This document shows positions 23,785-38,900 of a stretch of DNA of 64,000 nt, piece after piece (positions within the stretch are counted from its first letter, which is position 1; every line of letters begins with the position of its first letter). The notes beneath the pieces are model-generated. The model ran no database searches. It saw only the letters and a list, made by a program, of their open reading frames with translations, and was not told the origin of the DNA. This stretch comes from Psococerastis gibbosa. Lineage: Eukaryota; Arthropoda; Insecta; Psocodea; Psocidae. The stretch covers positions 15,928,855 to 15,992,854 of the forward strand of contig OZ020491.1 of assembly GCA_963971405.1 (NCBI GenBank). Direction: 5' to 3'. The position numbers and the translations under genes were made by a program.

Positions 23785-24329
23785 TAAGAAAGAAAGAAAG
23801 ACGATGTTTTTGGGGTAAATTTTATATTTAGAGATTTTTACAGATTTGCACTCTTGTATTTTTACATGTCGGTCTGTCTTCGATTTGTGCCAAATAGCAT
23901 TTCATGACATTTGGCATGTACGGTATGTGGGTTTAAAAAAATTATTGTCCAGGGGTATTTTTTAAATTATTTTTGGATAAACCCATAAATTGGCTAAAAG
24001 ATTAACAAAACTGTTCCGGAATTTTTTTTAAATAATATTTTTTAATTAGGCCCTACTACTAGTATGTATTGTAAAAAAGACGCATTGGGATTTTGGATAG
24101 AGTAATTCATAAAGGTATATTTCAACAGCTGTCCTACTAGCAAAACAAATGAAAGAACCGGTCCGAGTTTACTCGCACATGCTTTCCAATTTCTCAATTA
24201 GTAGATAGAGAAAATGAGTAATTTCATGGTTAATAATTTTTCTATGCTTATTTCGAATATGTCAGGGGGGGGGGGGTTGTCCACCTGACGTCACTGGAGG
24301 TGAGATAAATTCTAGATAGGTCAGACAAA
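23785..24329. other. Intergenic sequence, nothing recognised
   Basis: AT-rich; a G run at 24266-24276 is the only marked feature. No coding signal. Confidence 0.35.
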
Positions 24330-24990
24330 CACATTAATTACCACACAGCAATAATGGCAAGGCACGCAATGCATTTGAGCGTGAATTTTCTATCATTTCT
24401 TCTAAGAAATTTTTTTTTCCACCTGTCCGGTTTGTTACTTAATTTAACACCTAAAACATGCCTGAAGGTAGAAATCATCGATTGAAAGGTTTCGCAGAAA
24501 AATTATTATTTAGTCATTTTTCATGAAAAATTAGTTATTTTTCTTTTTTTACCCCCAGAAGCAAACTATCAATGGGCAAGCGACCCCCCGCATTTTATTA
24601 ACATTAATAACGACTGCAATATAAGTGAATTCAAAAGAAATAGTTGGAGCCGTTTTTGAAAATAATTTTTTTAGACGTTTTTTTCTAGTTTTTTGAGAAT
24701 AAACCCCCCCGAATTGAGTTAGCTCCAAATAAAAAAAAATAGTCCCGAGGTATGATTTTTGTAAACCTACATGCTAAATTTCAAATTTCATCAAAATTGA
24801 CCGAGTAGTTTCCCGGAAATCGGTGAACAGACAGACAGAGCGACAGGCAGACAGACCTTCATTTCGTAAAAAACACTTTTTTGGGTTCCTGGGACCTCAA
24901 AACGTGTAAATCCGTTGAAATCTCGTAATCGAAAATTTCGACCATCACAAAGCTTTCCTTATACTACGTATAAATTGGAAAGCAAAAACC
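24330..24990 (-). repeat. Dispersed repeat, copy 3 of 3
   Basis: Inverted relative to 15061-15600, with the same landmark blocks, plus a short (GACA)n-like stretch at 24830-24856 (ACAGACAGACAG...). Its far end (24347-24500) matches window positions 1-100. It sits in the gap between the coiled-coil gene and APPBP2. Confidence 0.7.
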
Positions 24991-25084
24991 TTACAGGTTA
25001 CTCCAGGGCCGGATTTAGGGACGACAGAAGCCCAGGCGGAAGACAGAAATAAGGGCACTTATTATCTCAATGTCGGATTTACAT

Positions 25085-25325
25085 TTTTTTAATATTATTG
25101 TTTTTATTTGTGGCCTCTCTTACCACTGGTGATCAAAATGTACAAAGCAAGCATGATGGGAAGGATACGGCAGGGTCGTCCACGTAACCGCTGGAAGGAC
25201 GAACTTTAAACCGACCTCCGCAAGTTGGGAGTCCATAGATGGTGGAGTGACATACAAAACCGAGATGACGTGAGGATTGCTATTAAACAGGCCAAGCCCA
25301 TCAAGGGCTGTAGAGCCTGAAGAAG
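25085..25325 (+). mobile_element. LINE C-terminal fragment
   Basis: Plus-strand reading near 25138-25319 gives MYKASMMGRIRQGRPRNRW, then (after a stop) DLRKLGVHRWWSDIQNRDD and IKQAKPIKG. This is the usual end of RTE-type endonuclease/RT proteins (RGRPR.RW...DL.KLG...W...A.DR..W). At least one internal stop. Confidence 0.7.
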
Positions 25326-26029
25326 ATCAAGAAGACAGTTTAGAATTTACCGACGAAGATTTAAATAGGTACCTTACTTCAATAGGTCTCTCGGCATTGT
25401 TTGGAAAAAATTGTGGAGGTATTTGCATAATGACAGTAGTAAAGCTTAGATTTTTCAACAAAACATGGAAATTTACCATACAATTGAATTCATATAAATT
25501 GTTTCTTCGCAGGCTCCCTTTCCCATTAAACAAGTTTTAGTAAGTAAAAGATAAAAAAAAATAATAATAATAATAATATAAAAAAATGCAGTACATACCC
25601 CTCAGGCCTCAGGCATGTATTAGGCCCTACATTCATTTGCTGCCATTATATGATTATTCCGGCCATTTTAGACATACAACATACAATAGTTCAATGCTTT
25701 GGAATTTGACAAATCTTATTAGGGGAAATTATTTACCATTGCCAATTCTTATTATTATTTTTGTTCTTTTTTGTTTCATACAAGGTTAAATCGCGTACAC
25801 ACAATTTAATGAATATATTCGATTAACCTCTTTAATCGCCTCACTAAGTCACCTAATAGGTACTTGTGTGGAGTTTTACGACATTACATGACTCGAGGAG
25901 GCAATTTTGTTTTTTTCAATTTTGGCGCTAAATTGTTAATAGCAAAAAGTTGTCTGCTTGGCGGCTAGAGTGGAAAAATGGCACATGTGATTGATTTTTA
26001 TCATGAACTGAACTGATTCAAGAATCAAA

Positions 26030-29000
26030 ATGGAGATCTTCAACGAGATATTTGCGGAGATGGATGAAAATTCGTTGTATTTCATGGTCTTAAAAAACAT
26101 TGCTGCTAATTTTGATTCGATAAAAATTGACATGAAAAATCTTCCTCCAAGTATTGTATTTGATATTTGTCTAGCGGTGAGTAGTTAGAAAGCGGAACGA
26201 TAAGTTTTATACTCTTAATCTCTTGGGACATCGATGTCATAACAAAGAAAGTGAATGTTGCTTTTGTCAGTTAATCTTCTATTAATTATTTAATGATCTT
26301 GGTATTTGAAAATGAGAATAGATTAGGCTAAAGCAACTGAACGCTCTGAAAGGGCACATTTGGCCCGATATGACAATACACATTTTTAATAAACATGCTA
26401 TTAACCATTTTGCCTCACATTCCTCCTAGCTCCTTGACAGTTGGCTTAAACCTTCTTTTCTTGTTTTAGTTATACAAAAGTGGACATCTTTGTTCGCTCA
26501 AGTGGCAAGTAGGATGTCTTGCAGTGTTCAACAAATTATTGAATCAAACCAGGTCTCGATGCAAATTACACAACATGTATCAGGTAATTTATCATTTTAT
26601 TACTATTTTACGTTATCATGCAATCCCACAATTTTTTTAAAGCTTGTGAAACTAAAGTACATAGCTCAGTTAATACAAACTTGAATTGGACGATCTAAGT
26701 TTCCCAACATAATCCAAATTTTGTTAGTAGTAGTAGTGTTTGGAGAAATAGCAAGAATACTTCTTGAAGAATAGCAAGAAACAACCACTTTCACTATTAA
26801 GTCATCCACTTATCGAGTAAACCACTTCGCACATCCTCTTGTAAATGTTTTTTAAATTTCAACAAGGATGAAGCCAATTTGATATCCCTTCTAAGAGAAT
26901 TATATTTGGATAGACCGTCTTGGAATTTCCTCTTCCTTAAAAATTCCGACGTCTGCAGCACCAACACACCGTCGCCAACATTTCTAGTAGAATAAGTGTG
27001 AATTTTACCAAATGTAGTTATTCTTGAGTGTAGGTACTCGGGTAGTAACTGGTTCATAATTTTAAAAATGAAAACCATCGTATCAATAAAAACTTGTTCA
27101 CGTACGGTAAACATTGCAAGTTCTCGAAGCATCCAATCATACATATCATACAATCGATACAATGGAACATATAATATATTTCTAAGCCCCACATTAATTG
27201 CCACTTGAATATTTCTTATTGACTCAGAGGAGGCATAATTGAACAAAGTACTGCAATAGTTAACATGGGGTTTCACCAAGGCATCAAACACCATTTTTTT
27301 ACTATTCATATTCAACACAAAACGTAGTCGCTTAAGTAGAGACATCTTTTTCGTAATCATGAGTAAGACATTGTCAAAGTGATCTTTAAAATTCAGACGA
27401 CAGTCAAGGGTTACACCCAGGTAATTGAATTTCTTTACCAACTCAATCCTCTCACCTTCAACAATAACACTAGAGTTTAGCATCACATCATCCTTTGACA
27501 GAAGCATAGCTTTGGTCTTCTTCACATTAACACATAATTTGTTCGCTTTCATCCAATTGACAACATTCATGAGGTCATTATTCATATCAACCACCATGGC
27601 ATCAAGATCATCTCCAACTACATAGTACATAGTATCATCCGCAAACTTATGGAACTTGACTTTACTTACAACTTGCCCAAGGTCATTAATATGAAGGACA
27701 AACAGCAACGGACCAAAACAAGTTCCTTGCCCAACAATTTTAGGGTCATAATTAGGCGACAACAATCTTTATTCGGTATTAAATTCTGTGTAGTAGTCTA
27801 TATCTTGAGCTGTTACATAACAAGAGTGCCCTAACAAAAAGGGCCGTATTGCAACTAGTGCAGCTAGTGGCCTTTTTGTTGTTTGTCTAACCCGTTACCA
27901 CCTTTTGGCATTTATTTTTAAGGCATTAGAGGAGCATGGCGCAAAAGTTGGAAAAATGCTATATCTGGAGTATGTAGCTCTTATTAGACGAGTAGAACAA
28001 TCGGACTCTTCAAAATTAATGGTTATCGACACAGGACTTCGTTTGGGTAAGTGCTTTAGAAATTACTATAACAAAACTGGCATTATTACTATCTTTAAAC
28101 GTCATATGGTCACTATGGAATCTACTATAACGCTAATTTTGAATTAATAAATTAATTCGTCCAAATTCAATAAAATGTAGAGTAACAGAGAAAATTGAAA
28201 ATATTTTTCCTACATAACTAATAATAATAATATATTTATACGTGTATTTACAATAACTAAGTAGTACCCAAACGGCTTACGGGGTAACTACAGGCATGGG
28301 ATATAATTGTTAGGAAGCATATTTCGTGCTATTATGATGTACAGTTTATAGGTCAACCCCACATTATTCAGTAAATATATCACAGTTATTGTAATGCTGA
28401 GACATTGCTGAAGAAATGACGTCACATTTATTCGATAAAAGACAAAATCGCAAAAGTACATTAAAATTACACGACAGGAAACAGTTTACTAAATTCGGCT
28501 AGATAAGTCATAAGTCATGTATTGGCCATTTTAAAAATACAATGGTATTCTCGGCGTCGTTACAACTCTATTACGTCAAACAGAAACACAGAAACATATA
28601 ATACATAAGATATAAACTCAACTGTTGTAGTTGTGGTCAAAATATTCGGGCACGGAGTAAGGACGGTTCACACCAAGAAGCCTAATCACGCCCTTCCTAA
28701 ATTGGGATGTTGTTAAAGTTGGAAGCCTTAGGAGGCTGGGTAGGTGGTTATACAACCTCGCACCTAAGTGGTGGGGTGTACGGTATTGCTCCTGGTGCAA
28801 GTCACCCCAACTCCGTGTCTGATGGTGGTGAGTTTCTGCATTGAAAGCATATTTGTGCAAGTGCCTACGAGTATACGTCGGGGTCTCGAGTATAAACACT
28901 GAACCCAGAGGGAGGATATCGAGTTTCTCGAATAAGGGTCCACAAGACACTCGTTGATCCCATGTCCCAATCAGAGCTCTAATGGCGCGCTTTTGGACTT

Positions 29001-29821
29001 TGAAAACCCGATCGGACTCAGTGGCGCTTCCCCATGTTGCTATCCCATAACGCATTCTGGAGTCAAAAACAGCGAAATAAACAATTTTTAGTATGTCTTG
29101 GCTAACGTGAGGCTGCAGAGTGCGCAGGAGGAAGACAGAAAGATAATTTAGCGCATAACTTGTGAATGTGTGGTCGCCAGGTCAACATACGATCAATATT
29201 GAGGCCCAGAAAAGACACGGTAAGAGCACCTGGAAGATCTATCCCATCGGAAACCAGGCTAATTGCTTCCTTGTTGAGGTTGGCTAACTGAAATATCATA
29301 AATTCTGTCTTTTGTGCGTTAAAAACAAGATCATGAGCTTTTAGCCAACCTGAAACTGCATTTAAGGTGGAACAACCACGCGTTTGGGCCGTAGGGTTGT
29401 CCGGCGCTGTAATCAATATGGATGCATCGTCTTCGTATAGGCTGAGAAATAGGTCCCAAGGGGAAGGCATGGTGGCACGTTCGATATTATTGATGTACGC
29501 GAGGAAGAGGGTTGGCCCAAGGATGCTACCCTGAGGGACGCTTGTAGGTACAGGACACCAGGTGTCGCCGTCCAGCACCTTCTGATCCCGGCCGGTTAGA
29601 TAAGAACGAAACCAGTCATTTGTTACCCGAGCCGATGGGAGGCCGGCGTGAGCGCTCAGTCAAATAACTTCGGTCCTGTTATCAGTCAACAGAGTCTCAT
29701 GTGGCTCATCAGCTTCTTGCCGCGGGCAAAGACCCGAAACGGCGTTTAATTCTACTAAGCAAACCGCTTACCGCTCACTGTTGTCCAGAACATCTATTGC
29801 CTAGATCTCATTATGATGATG

Positions 29822-29861
<40 letters not shown>

Positions 29862-29900
29862 TTTCTATTAAATGCTCCCAGTGCTGGGGGTACCGGCTGG

Positions 29901-29934
<34 letters not shown>

Positions 29935-32900
29935 GAACAAATTGTTGTTATCAATATATCCACCTTGTCTGGGGTTACCGGTCAAGGAAAAAAGTGAAGT
30001 GAAAGTGATTATTATTATTATTATTATTATGCTACAGGACTATGGCCCTTAGATGTAACACATTAATTAGTATTTTTTGTTCTTCTAAAAATAGGTTAAA
30101 TCGCGTACAAACAATTTAATGAATGTATCCGATTAACCTCTTCAATCGCCTTACTAAGTAAACTCATAGGTACTTTTGTTGAGTTACGACACGTCTCCGA
30201 CCGGAAGGTGTGTAGACTCGCACAAGCACACTACCACATTGCCACCGAAGTCGCTTGTAGCATGTCTAAGTCAATTTTAATAAAACCTACTTAAAACCAT
30301 CCAGTGGCTGTAGACCGTTATCAATATGGCTGCTAGTGTAGCTAGGTATCCGTTCTGCTATGCTGTAATGTGTAAGACTTCGATATTTTTTACGTTGGTA
30401 GGTACTTATCTCTGATGTTGGCTTATGGTTAACGGGTGCCCCGTAAGAGATATTATTGCTTCCGCCGTTCCAGTTAATATATTTCTATGCTTAAAACTAA
30501 GCAATTAAAAAGACAATAAAATAAATTTGTAATAGAAATACTGTTCGTCCAGCAAAGTTTGCAAATACACTATGTATATTCCTGTAATGCTTTCCCAAGT
30601 TCCGCCTCTCCATGCAAATTTCCTATGCTACTTTTCAAATCTGATAGAGCTACTTTGCATGAGTTTGTATACACAAAACAATGGAGGGGTTCCATTCCAA
30701 ATTAATGCGTTAAGGTCACAAGTGGACATTCCTTATTTATTGAGCTAAAATTGTCCATCTGTTGCACTTCCTACGAATTTACTGCTCCAATGTCAAAATT
30801 AAAATTTTCTGAATGTTAGTTAATTGTCTTCAACTTTTGTAGGAGGATAAACTGTTTCTATTAATATCTAGGTTCAACTCAGCTATACAATCTAAATCTA
30901 AAAATCTAAAAAAATCTGGACTTGGTGGGATTTACACCCACGATCTATGGGTCCTTGAAGTCTAGCGGTTAGGCATCAATTCCACCGACCTCGTTTTGCA
31001 CCGTGAGCGTGACATTGACGTGGTAGCAGACATTTTTAGACTGTCTTCAATGTCTGCTACCACGTCAATGTCACGCTCACGGTGCAAAACGAGGTCGGTG
31101 GAATTGCCGCCGTAAGACGATGCCCCGGCAAGGCATAGATTTGTATTTTGTGCCCCTAGGGAGTTATCCTACTGCAGTTATTATTATTATGAATGCTAGT
31201 ATTGCTTATTGATATATATATATTTTCTTTCTTTGGTTGCACTTTATTGGTTGAGATATACTCAACTAATTCATGATTAATTTGTTTGCTTCGCTTCGGC
31301 TAACGGAACAACTCAACAACCGCCTTCCACAAGTACCAAATCACATCTGACCGGCAAGTGTGACGTATGTGACATGTTCAAGATCATTGAGGCCATCGGA
31401 TATAGCAGTATATAGTGTTTTCAGATTAGTCGGTTTGCAAGTTGCTGCAAGTAAAGATTTCCGATAAGAGCATTGTGTTTCCACAAGCTATGGCCTATGG
31501 CCCGGCTTCAGCCTTGGAAACACATTGCTTGTTGTGTAAACTGGATAGGAAACCCTGTCAGAACCCATAAACCCATGCCGGTCAAATGCGCGCTGGCAAA
31601 ATCGTGTGGGAAGATGGATGAGTTGAACGGCTGTACTCAAAACGGGGCAATTAGATTCGGGGTCTCTACGACTAACTATCCCATTCGTGAAAATACATAA
31701 TAAACAATAATTAAAACCTAGAGCAGGTACATAGCGTTATCATTCGCAATAGCCTCAGCTATTGTAAATTGATGAATATCATCTTAAGCTAATGTTTAAC
31801 TTCATACAAATTTCGTAGTCAATGGGTGCATCATTCTTACATTAACTACTTGTATGTCTATGAACATATGTTTGGTTCTAGTTTGACCTCGTCAGCTAAC
31901 CTCTGTCGTCTTCATTGTGAGGGATAATGTTTGCAAAGTGTTTAATATGGCCTAATTGAGGTCAGGGCAGAATGATTTAGCCAATGATTGTCCTTCGATC
32001 CCGACAACAATGTAAATGGGCGAGGGACCACGTGTTTTTCTTATGAGCCCTAGTTATGGTCATTTTACTTCACTATAATCAGGGACATAGCCAGAGCTGT
32101 GGGTCTAACAAACTGTAAAGGATATTCTTGTTAAGACTTGCCAGATGCAAGTACTTTGCAGGAAGTGTGACAAATAAATAAATACTTTTGTTAAGTAGAA
32201 AGGTCCAGGACCGCCTGTTTTACATGCTCATCCAAGCATGGTTGTGTGGGACTTGACCAACAGCATTTCGGGTAAAATTTCGTACCTTATTTTCTTTAGA
32301 TGGGCATTTAGGAAATCACCTGTGGTGCGACGCGGCGGTTGCAGATCATCTCTCAATAGGTGGCTTACGGTTCGCTTTGATATCTTGAGGTCAAGAGCCA
32401 ACGCAGTCTGGCTGCGCAATGGTTTTCGCCGTATACGTTGATTTATCACTTTTTTTATTTTTGTGGTTCTAGCTGCGCGAGATTCGTCTTCAATTCTGCA
32501 TATCTCATTGTATTTAGCCACGTTACGATAAACAAACATACGCGAACCAAATTGCGGCTGAAAGAGCTTAAAAACGGCGCGGATTCAAGGGGGGAGGGGC
32601 GAGAAATTTCAGCGTTCACTACATAAAATTAGGTTTTGAACGAAAATTGGCAGTATAATTAAAAAGACTTTCACGGCCAGAGTTACGTGGCGAATCAGTA
32701 GAATCCGGGATGATATGCCGTGGTCGTTCTGAAAGCGTACTTCCAAACGTTTCGTCAACATCTGCGGTCGACATCATCAGTGGAACTGCGTAGACATCTA
32801 ATATTGTATCTTGGACGCTCAGCAGCAGTCACGAAAATTGGCAGGTTTATTAAAATCTTAAATCAAGCAACTTCTTCGTTAACTTGGAATTTACAACTGT

Positions 32901-35900
32901 ATTTTTGCGACGTTGCTTCTCTAAGTTGAGCTTTGTCGTAATTTATTCTCTATTGTTATAGGTACGTTTTTAAATGATGCCGCATGGTATGATCTTTCGG
33001 AGAAAGTGCTAATGGTTTGTAAGGAGGTTTGCGATAGCTTAACACCGTCCGTTGCACAAAAAAGACTGCTGCTCGACGTTTGCCATCAGTAAGTACTCAG
33101 TCATGCGCGACAACCTAAATATAATATTAACGTACAAGCATAAAAAATTATTGTATTAGGCTATATGTGTTGGCTTGTTAAACTAGGACCACCCTATTTA
33201 AAAAAAAGAACTCAATTTTACGGTAAATAGACCGTAAAGCCATTACTGTGTTTATCCTAAGACCATAAGTGGGAAACTTTCCTATACAAATAAAATAAAA
33301 ACAATGTGGCTAAATCACCTTCCTCTGATTGGGTTGTCGATTCCCTAAAATAACGCACATGGCACAGGATTAACCTTATGCATAATTAGCGTACCCCTTT
33401 TTATTTTTATTTATTCATTTTGCGACGAAATATCAGTTGGCTTTGTTGATCATCTTAATGATAGTAGACTTGAAAATTAATTGCTGCTGTTGGATTATTA
33501 GCATATCATTTGTGTGTGGCTTATCAACTATAGAGACTTCAAATTCAAAAATTATTTATGGTGGGAATGAGCAATCAGAGCGAGGATTCTCCATAAGTTA
33601 ATCATGGACATTATACCTATAATTGCGAATTGACCACCCAATCAAAACAGGTAATACTATTGAAAGTTGTTCATTGTCACATTTTGTTTATATACGTGTC
33701 GTTGTTTTCCTTTATTATAAATGCACTTACAGTGAAGAGTACCCAATTCTAGCTTTTTCAGGGTAGTAGTTTATGCTGGTAAGGCCAGCCCCACACGCAG
33801 TCAAGTGTGAGCAGCTATTCGCCTACCTTAGAAAACTTCTGAATGAACTGAGAGTGGCGAGAAATGCTACTAACTTCCCTAAATTGCTTAGAGACCATCT
33901 CTTAGAGAAAGCTTTCTACACTGGCACTGAGGCATTAACACAATGACAATGACCGAACTACATGATTGAAGATTTTTACTTTATACTTTCTTGCCGATTG
34001 TTGATCACTTCATTGAATAATTTAACAGAAAAATTTATTTATTTATTTATTAAATTAACCCTGGCTAGAATGCCGTGTTTTTCTAATTTTTGAGAACTCA
34101 TTTGTGAATTTATTTTTTCAGTCTACTCCGTGTACAAGCAGTGTATTGTAATTTGAATGGGGCCGCACAAATGTACGAGAATCTCCAGAACTTGATTAAA
34201 GAACTGAAAGAATTGAATTCATTACCGAATCTCTCGTCCGTCTATACAAACATCGCATACTATTTTACAGTTCGCAATGAATTTCAAACGGTAAGAGCTA
34301 TTAGCTTTGTGTATCATATTATATTTAAAAATGTGATTTGTGAGCCTCTTATATGGTTCTTCTTTATATGCCTCTTCTAGCGTAGATTAGCTATCATCAT
34401 GGCAATTTGGACCATAGAGACTGCTGCTGTGAAAAGGTTATGCTCTTGCCAAAACACTGCCGCAGGTTTTTCAACCAGGATATTGTTCTTCTGCCGGGAG
34501 CCCTCTGTCCTTTTATCTTCCCTCAAATTATTACATGCAGAAGGCGATGTTTTTCGTTCCTCGTCACATGACCGAAGTATGTTAGTTTCCGTTTCATAAC
34601 CGTCGGCAGCAACTCTGCTTCTGCACTCATTTGCCTCAGGACCTTGGCATTAGGGACACAATTTCTCCAAGACATGCTTACTCAGGTCATTCTCCTGAAT
34701 GATAACAGTACAACCAACATTTTCTATCTTTTTCAGTCTTACGAGTTCAGTATGCTTGCGCTGGGGGAATTGAATGACAGTTTGCCGCCAAAGTCTGTGA
34801 TTGACACCCTCCGGCAGGCCAGCAAGTCATGTGTTGTCAAGAGAAAGTTCGATGTAGCGGGAGTTCTTATAAGGCAGGCCGTTAACCTCGCCGCAGCGGT
34901 GTTTGGCGAGACACATCCAAAGTTTGCGGACGCACAATTAGACTACGGATTTTTCCTTCTGAATTATGATTCCATAAATGACTGTGTACTGGCTTATGAG
35001 GTGAGTTTATTGATTTAAATAACCCTATTACATTCCATAGGTGACCTTATTCACCAACTGTGTAACATTTAACAAACTTCTGTCAGACTTTATCTTCAGG
35101 AATAATGACTCATTTTTTTTAACAAACGAAATCTAGGGGACTATGATGACTCCCTCTATAGTGCTTTTAAACTCCTCCATGGTCTCTTCTTATTAAAAAG
35201 CTTTTAATATTTTAACACAACTCGTCCGCCACCTGCATTTTCCTGCCATTCGCAATCATCGAATAAATTTATTATTCTGAAGTCTTTAAGTATTTTACTT
35301 TCAATACCTTATTTTGCTGTCATATTCTCTACTATAAATCTACTTACTCGACGCTACTGTGCAGCCACGGGGACGAAGATCGCGGAGTACCGAGCTTGGG
35401 AAAGGCTAATACCGAAACCCAGTAAGGAAACATCACCTTCTGTAAGTTACCTTATTATTCATTCATTATTTATAGCCAAGAAAAACTATATCATCAAAAA
35501 AATCTGTCAGTAGCCTCCTAAATAAGAGACTTCATTGGCTGTCACAAGATGCGGTATTATTGAAAATATTTAAACTTCTTATCGGCTTTGAACCTTGCCC
35601 TGTTAACGACCCCTTTGATTTTTAGGGTATTGTTGATATTGTTCCACAGGAATATTTTAATATTATGTCCATGTCATAAATAGTTAACTGCATTCCTCCA
35701 TATTCCTTACAACAAAAGGCGGCAAAAATGAACTACCAAAAGAGCCAGTATTTCAGGGCCCCTTCTATTGCGTACTCCCTCTCTCTAGCGAAGAACGTAT
35801 CTATATGTTCCCTTATGGTAGAGCGTTCCGCATTTTCTGGTTTTTTGGTGAAATTAATTAATTTCCTGAGCCACGGCTGGAAACATCTAAGAATAGCCTG

Positions 35901-38900
35901 TTGATGACTCAATAAAAATACAAACTATCTCAAGACGCAGACTATTTGCACCGCGGACTTCCTGCTCTTATATAAAATCTGAATAATGCACTTTATCGTG
36001 TTGTTTTCGAGTATTAATATTTCCGGTTGAGAAAATGCAAATTTACTGTGTAAGCATGTATTTTTGAAGAAGTCCTCGAAAGACTATCTGAGATACATAC
36101 CATACAACGCTTAACTGATTTTAAGTATAAAATGAAGACAAGGGGCTTGAATACAGAAGAATGTATTGTTCGATAATAAATGGCCAATCGTACGTTCTCC
36201 AGCAAGGGTACACTGGCGTTAAAAAAAAATTATTCTAGTGTGTTAAAAATGTAAACAAAATAATTTTAGAATGCTAAGTACTACTCAAAATCTGAGTCTC
36301 CAACCTAGACAGACTAACTGCTGCCGTTTCGGGCAGACCAACCAGAGGCGTACCGCTACCTTCGGCATACCTTCATGCCAATGCATAATTATTAAATTTT
36401 AATTTATTATCATACTACAGTATTTCGAAATTGCAGATCGCCCACAGAATAAAGAGCAAGGTATTCTTAAAAGACAACATTCACGTAGCCGTCGCATTGG
36501 AGGACCTAGCATATGCGCTGTACGTATATGAATACAGCTCGGGCAGGTTTCAACGGGCTCAGCAACATGCCGAAGCGGCCATCGATATAATGCAGAAACT
36601 CCTACCCTCAGATCACATCATGCTTTCGTCTGCTCAACGGGTTAAAGCGCTCATTTTAGAAGAAGTAGCTATTGATAACGTAGACAATGATACAGGTAAT
36701 TCATGATCAAAAAAAAGTAAGCTAGGGCGCTAGGCCTAGTTGAATTTTGATTAACTTCTATAATTCCCCGCGGATTTTTATTAAAATCAAGAAAGAAAGA
36801 AAGAAAATTGTCTTTCTTTTCCATATGGGCCCACTCTTACAATTACCCCAATTAACAAGGACGTATTAAAATCTAATTTTATTTGAAACATTATGATTAT
36901 AACAACTTCAATTTGGCTAGTGACCCACAATCTCAGTTTAAAAAAGGACCAACCTGTCCGGAATAATGTTTGTGAAATGAGTAAGAAGTATTGAAATGTT
37001 TTTGGTTGCTGCATTGTTTCCTCTGTTTAGCTGATATATAATTATCGTCGTATAGATATTATTCCGTGAACCCATTCTTTTATGCTACAACAATGTCTGT
37101 AAATTGTATATTCTCTATTCACAGCTATGCCCTTGTTTCAAGTTATGCGTGATCCAAGCCCACCGATTTATTCGTCACATCACTGAGAGTGAATTTGCGA
37201 ATGGACGCTTGATAACGCCATTCGCCTGGTTTAGAATAATTTGTAGAAAATATAGCGTTCTCCTTGATAGCTGTTGTCTCCTTTTGGGTTGCAGGAAATC
37301 AGGAACTTCTGAAAGAGGCGGAGCAACTTCATTTGTGTGCGCTGCGGCTGGGAAGAGAATACTTCGGAGAGAAGAACGTACAGACTGCCAAACATTATGG
37401 GAACTTGGGCCGCCTATACCAAAGTATGCGCATGTTTCAGGACGCTGAGCTGATGCATAAGAAAGCCATTGAGATTAAGGTCAGTTTATGAAAATAAAAT
37501 CCTGGTAATTGAGCTTTAGAGAAAATCGAAGTACCCCCACTACGCGTTTTTGCACAAATCAATCAATCAATCAAAGTCGATTTTACAGGAAATATCAATC
37601 GTATCGCCGTCAAAAATATCCGTTTAACCAGCCGGAATGCTCCTTTACATTTCGATATAAGGAACTTACACCAATTGGCCACATTTCTTGAACTCCTTCC
37701 TCGGGACTACAACAACAATAGTGACGAATCATGTCAATAAAAGCATATACGTAGAGGATATATATCAACTGTTCTTGTCGTGGCTTGTGGTCCAGCGGTT
37801 AAAACGACGCCCCGGTTAGGCGTAGATCGTGGGTTTGAATCTCGCCAAGTCCAGTTTTTCTAAGTCCTCTAATTTCGGTTATAACAAGGAGGCTACCTCT
37901 TCAACCAAATTTAATTTAATATTTACATGAAATATAATACTGCAATATAATGTGTCTTCACGACTTTCATTTCATGACCCCCTGAGTCTAATACTACAAT
38001 AATACCACCCCCGTTCAAATGATATATACAGTATATTTGTAATAAATCAGTACGACGTTATACGATTCAATCTATAAAAGATATATTATATTGTTACATA
38101 ATCACAATTATAATACATTACTGACAAATAAAAGATAAAAGAAGAACATACCTATAAAAGAATTGAATAACAGTCATTTTCAACACCTCTTTAGGCATAA
38201 CACCATTTTGTAAATCATAATAATAATAATGGAATAATAGAATAAACTAAGCATAATGAATAATTATAAATATGTTAATAATTTATAATTTACACCTCCA
38301 TTGGTAGGAAAATTGTTTTTTTAAAGGAAAAATTAACAAGGAACAAGCTTACAGCTATGAAAGAATGATGAACCAGAACTCCCTTGACCACTTTCAACTT
38401 CGTAAATGGACGATGATAGTCTATTCAAAATTTTAAAAGGACCATTGCGAACCTGATCTAACTTATTGCGATTGAGTTTATTCCCCTTACATACGTACAC
38501 AAAATCACCTTTGTGAAACTCGTGCTCTTTCCTGTTTTTATCAATTCGTCGTTTGTTTCCCTCAAAGCTAATTCGAGAACTTTCGAATGCTTGTTGGCGA
38601 TCGACTATTAGATCTGATGATTTCAGTAGGGAATCTGGTACTATGCTCAATTGTACTCCATTCAACAGGGGTAACAGCAGGGCTAAACTTCGTTGTGCTA
38701 TGAATTGTGTTATTATAATTGTTAAAACGCAGGTTATTTAATCATATAATTACTAAAAATCAAAGTTATATTTTATTAAATCGTCATCTTTATTTTTCTT
38801 TCTACCAACTAAAATCGAATTACCGAATGTAAACAAACAAAGTAGCCGACAAACGGAGGACTATTTTCCAAGTTCTCACATACTCCCCCCTAGACTTGAT

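Noticed and set aside
37779-37880. Possible tRNA gene
   Set aside because: A- and B-box motifs are present and the T arm pairs, but the acceptor arm does not pair fully and a related sequence occurs at 30.9 kb. Better explained as a SINE.
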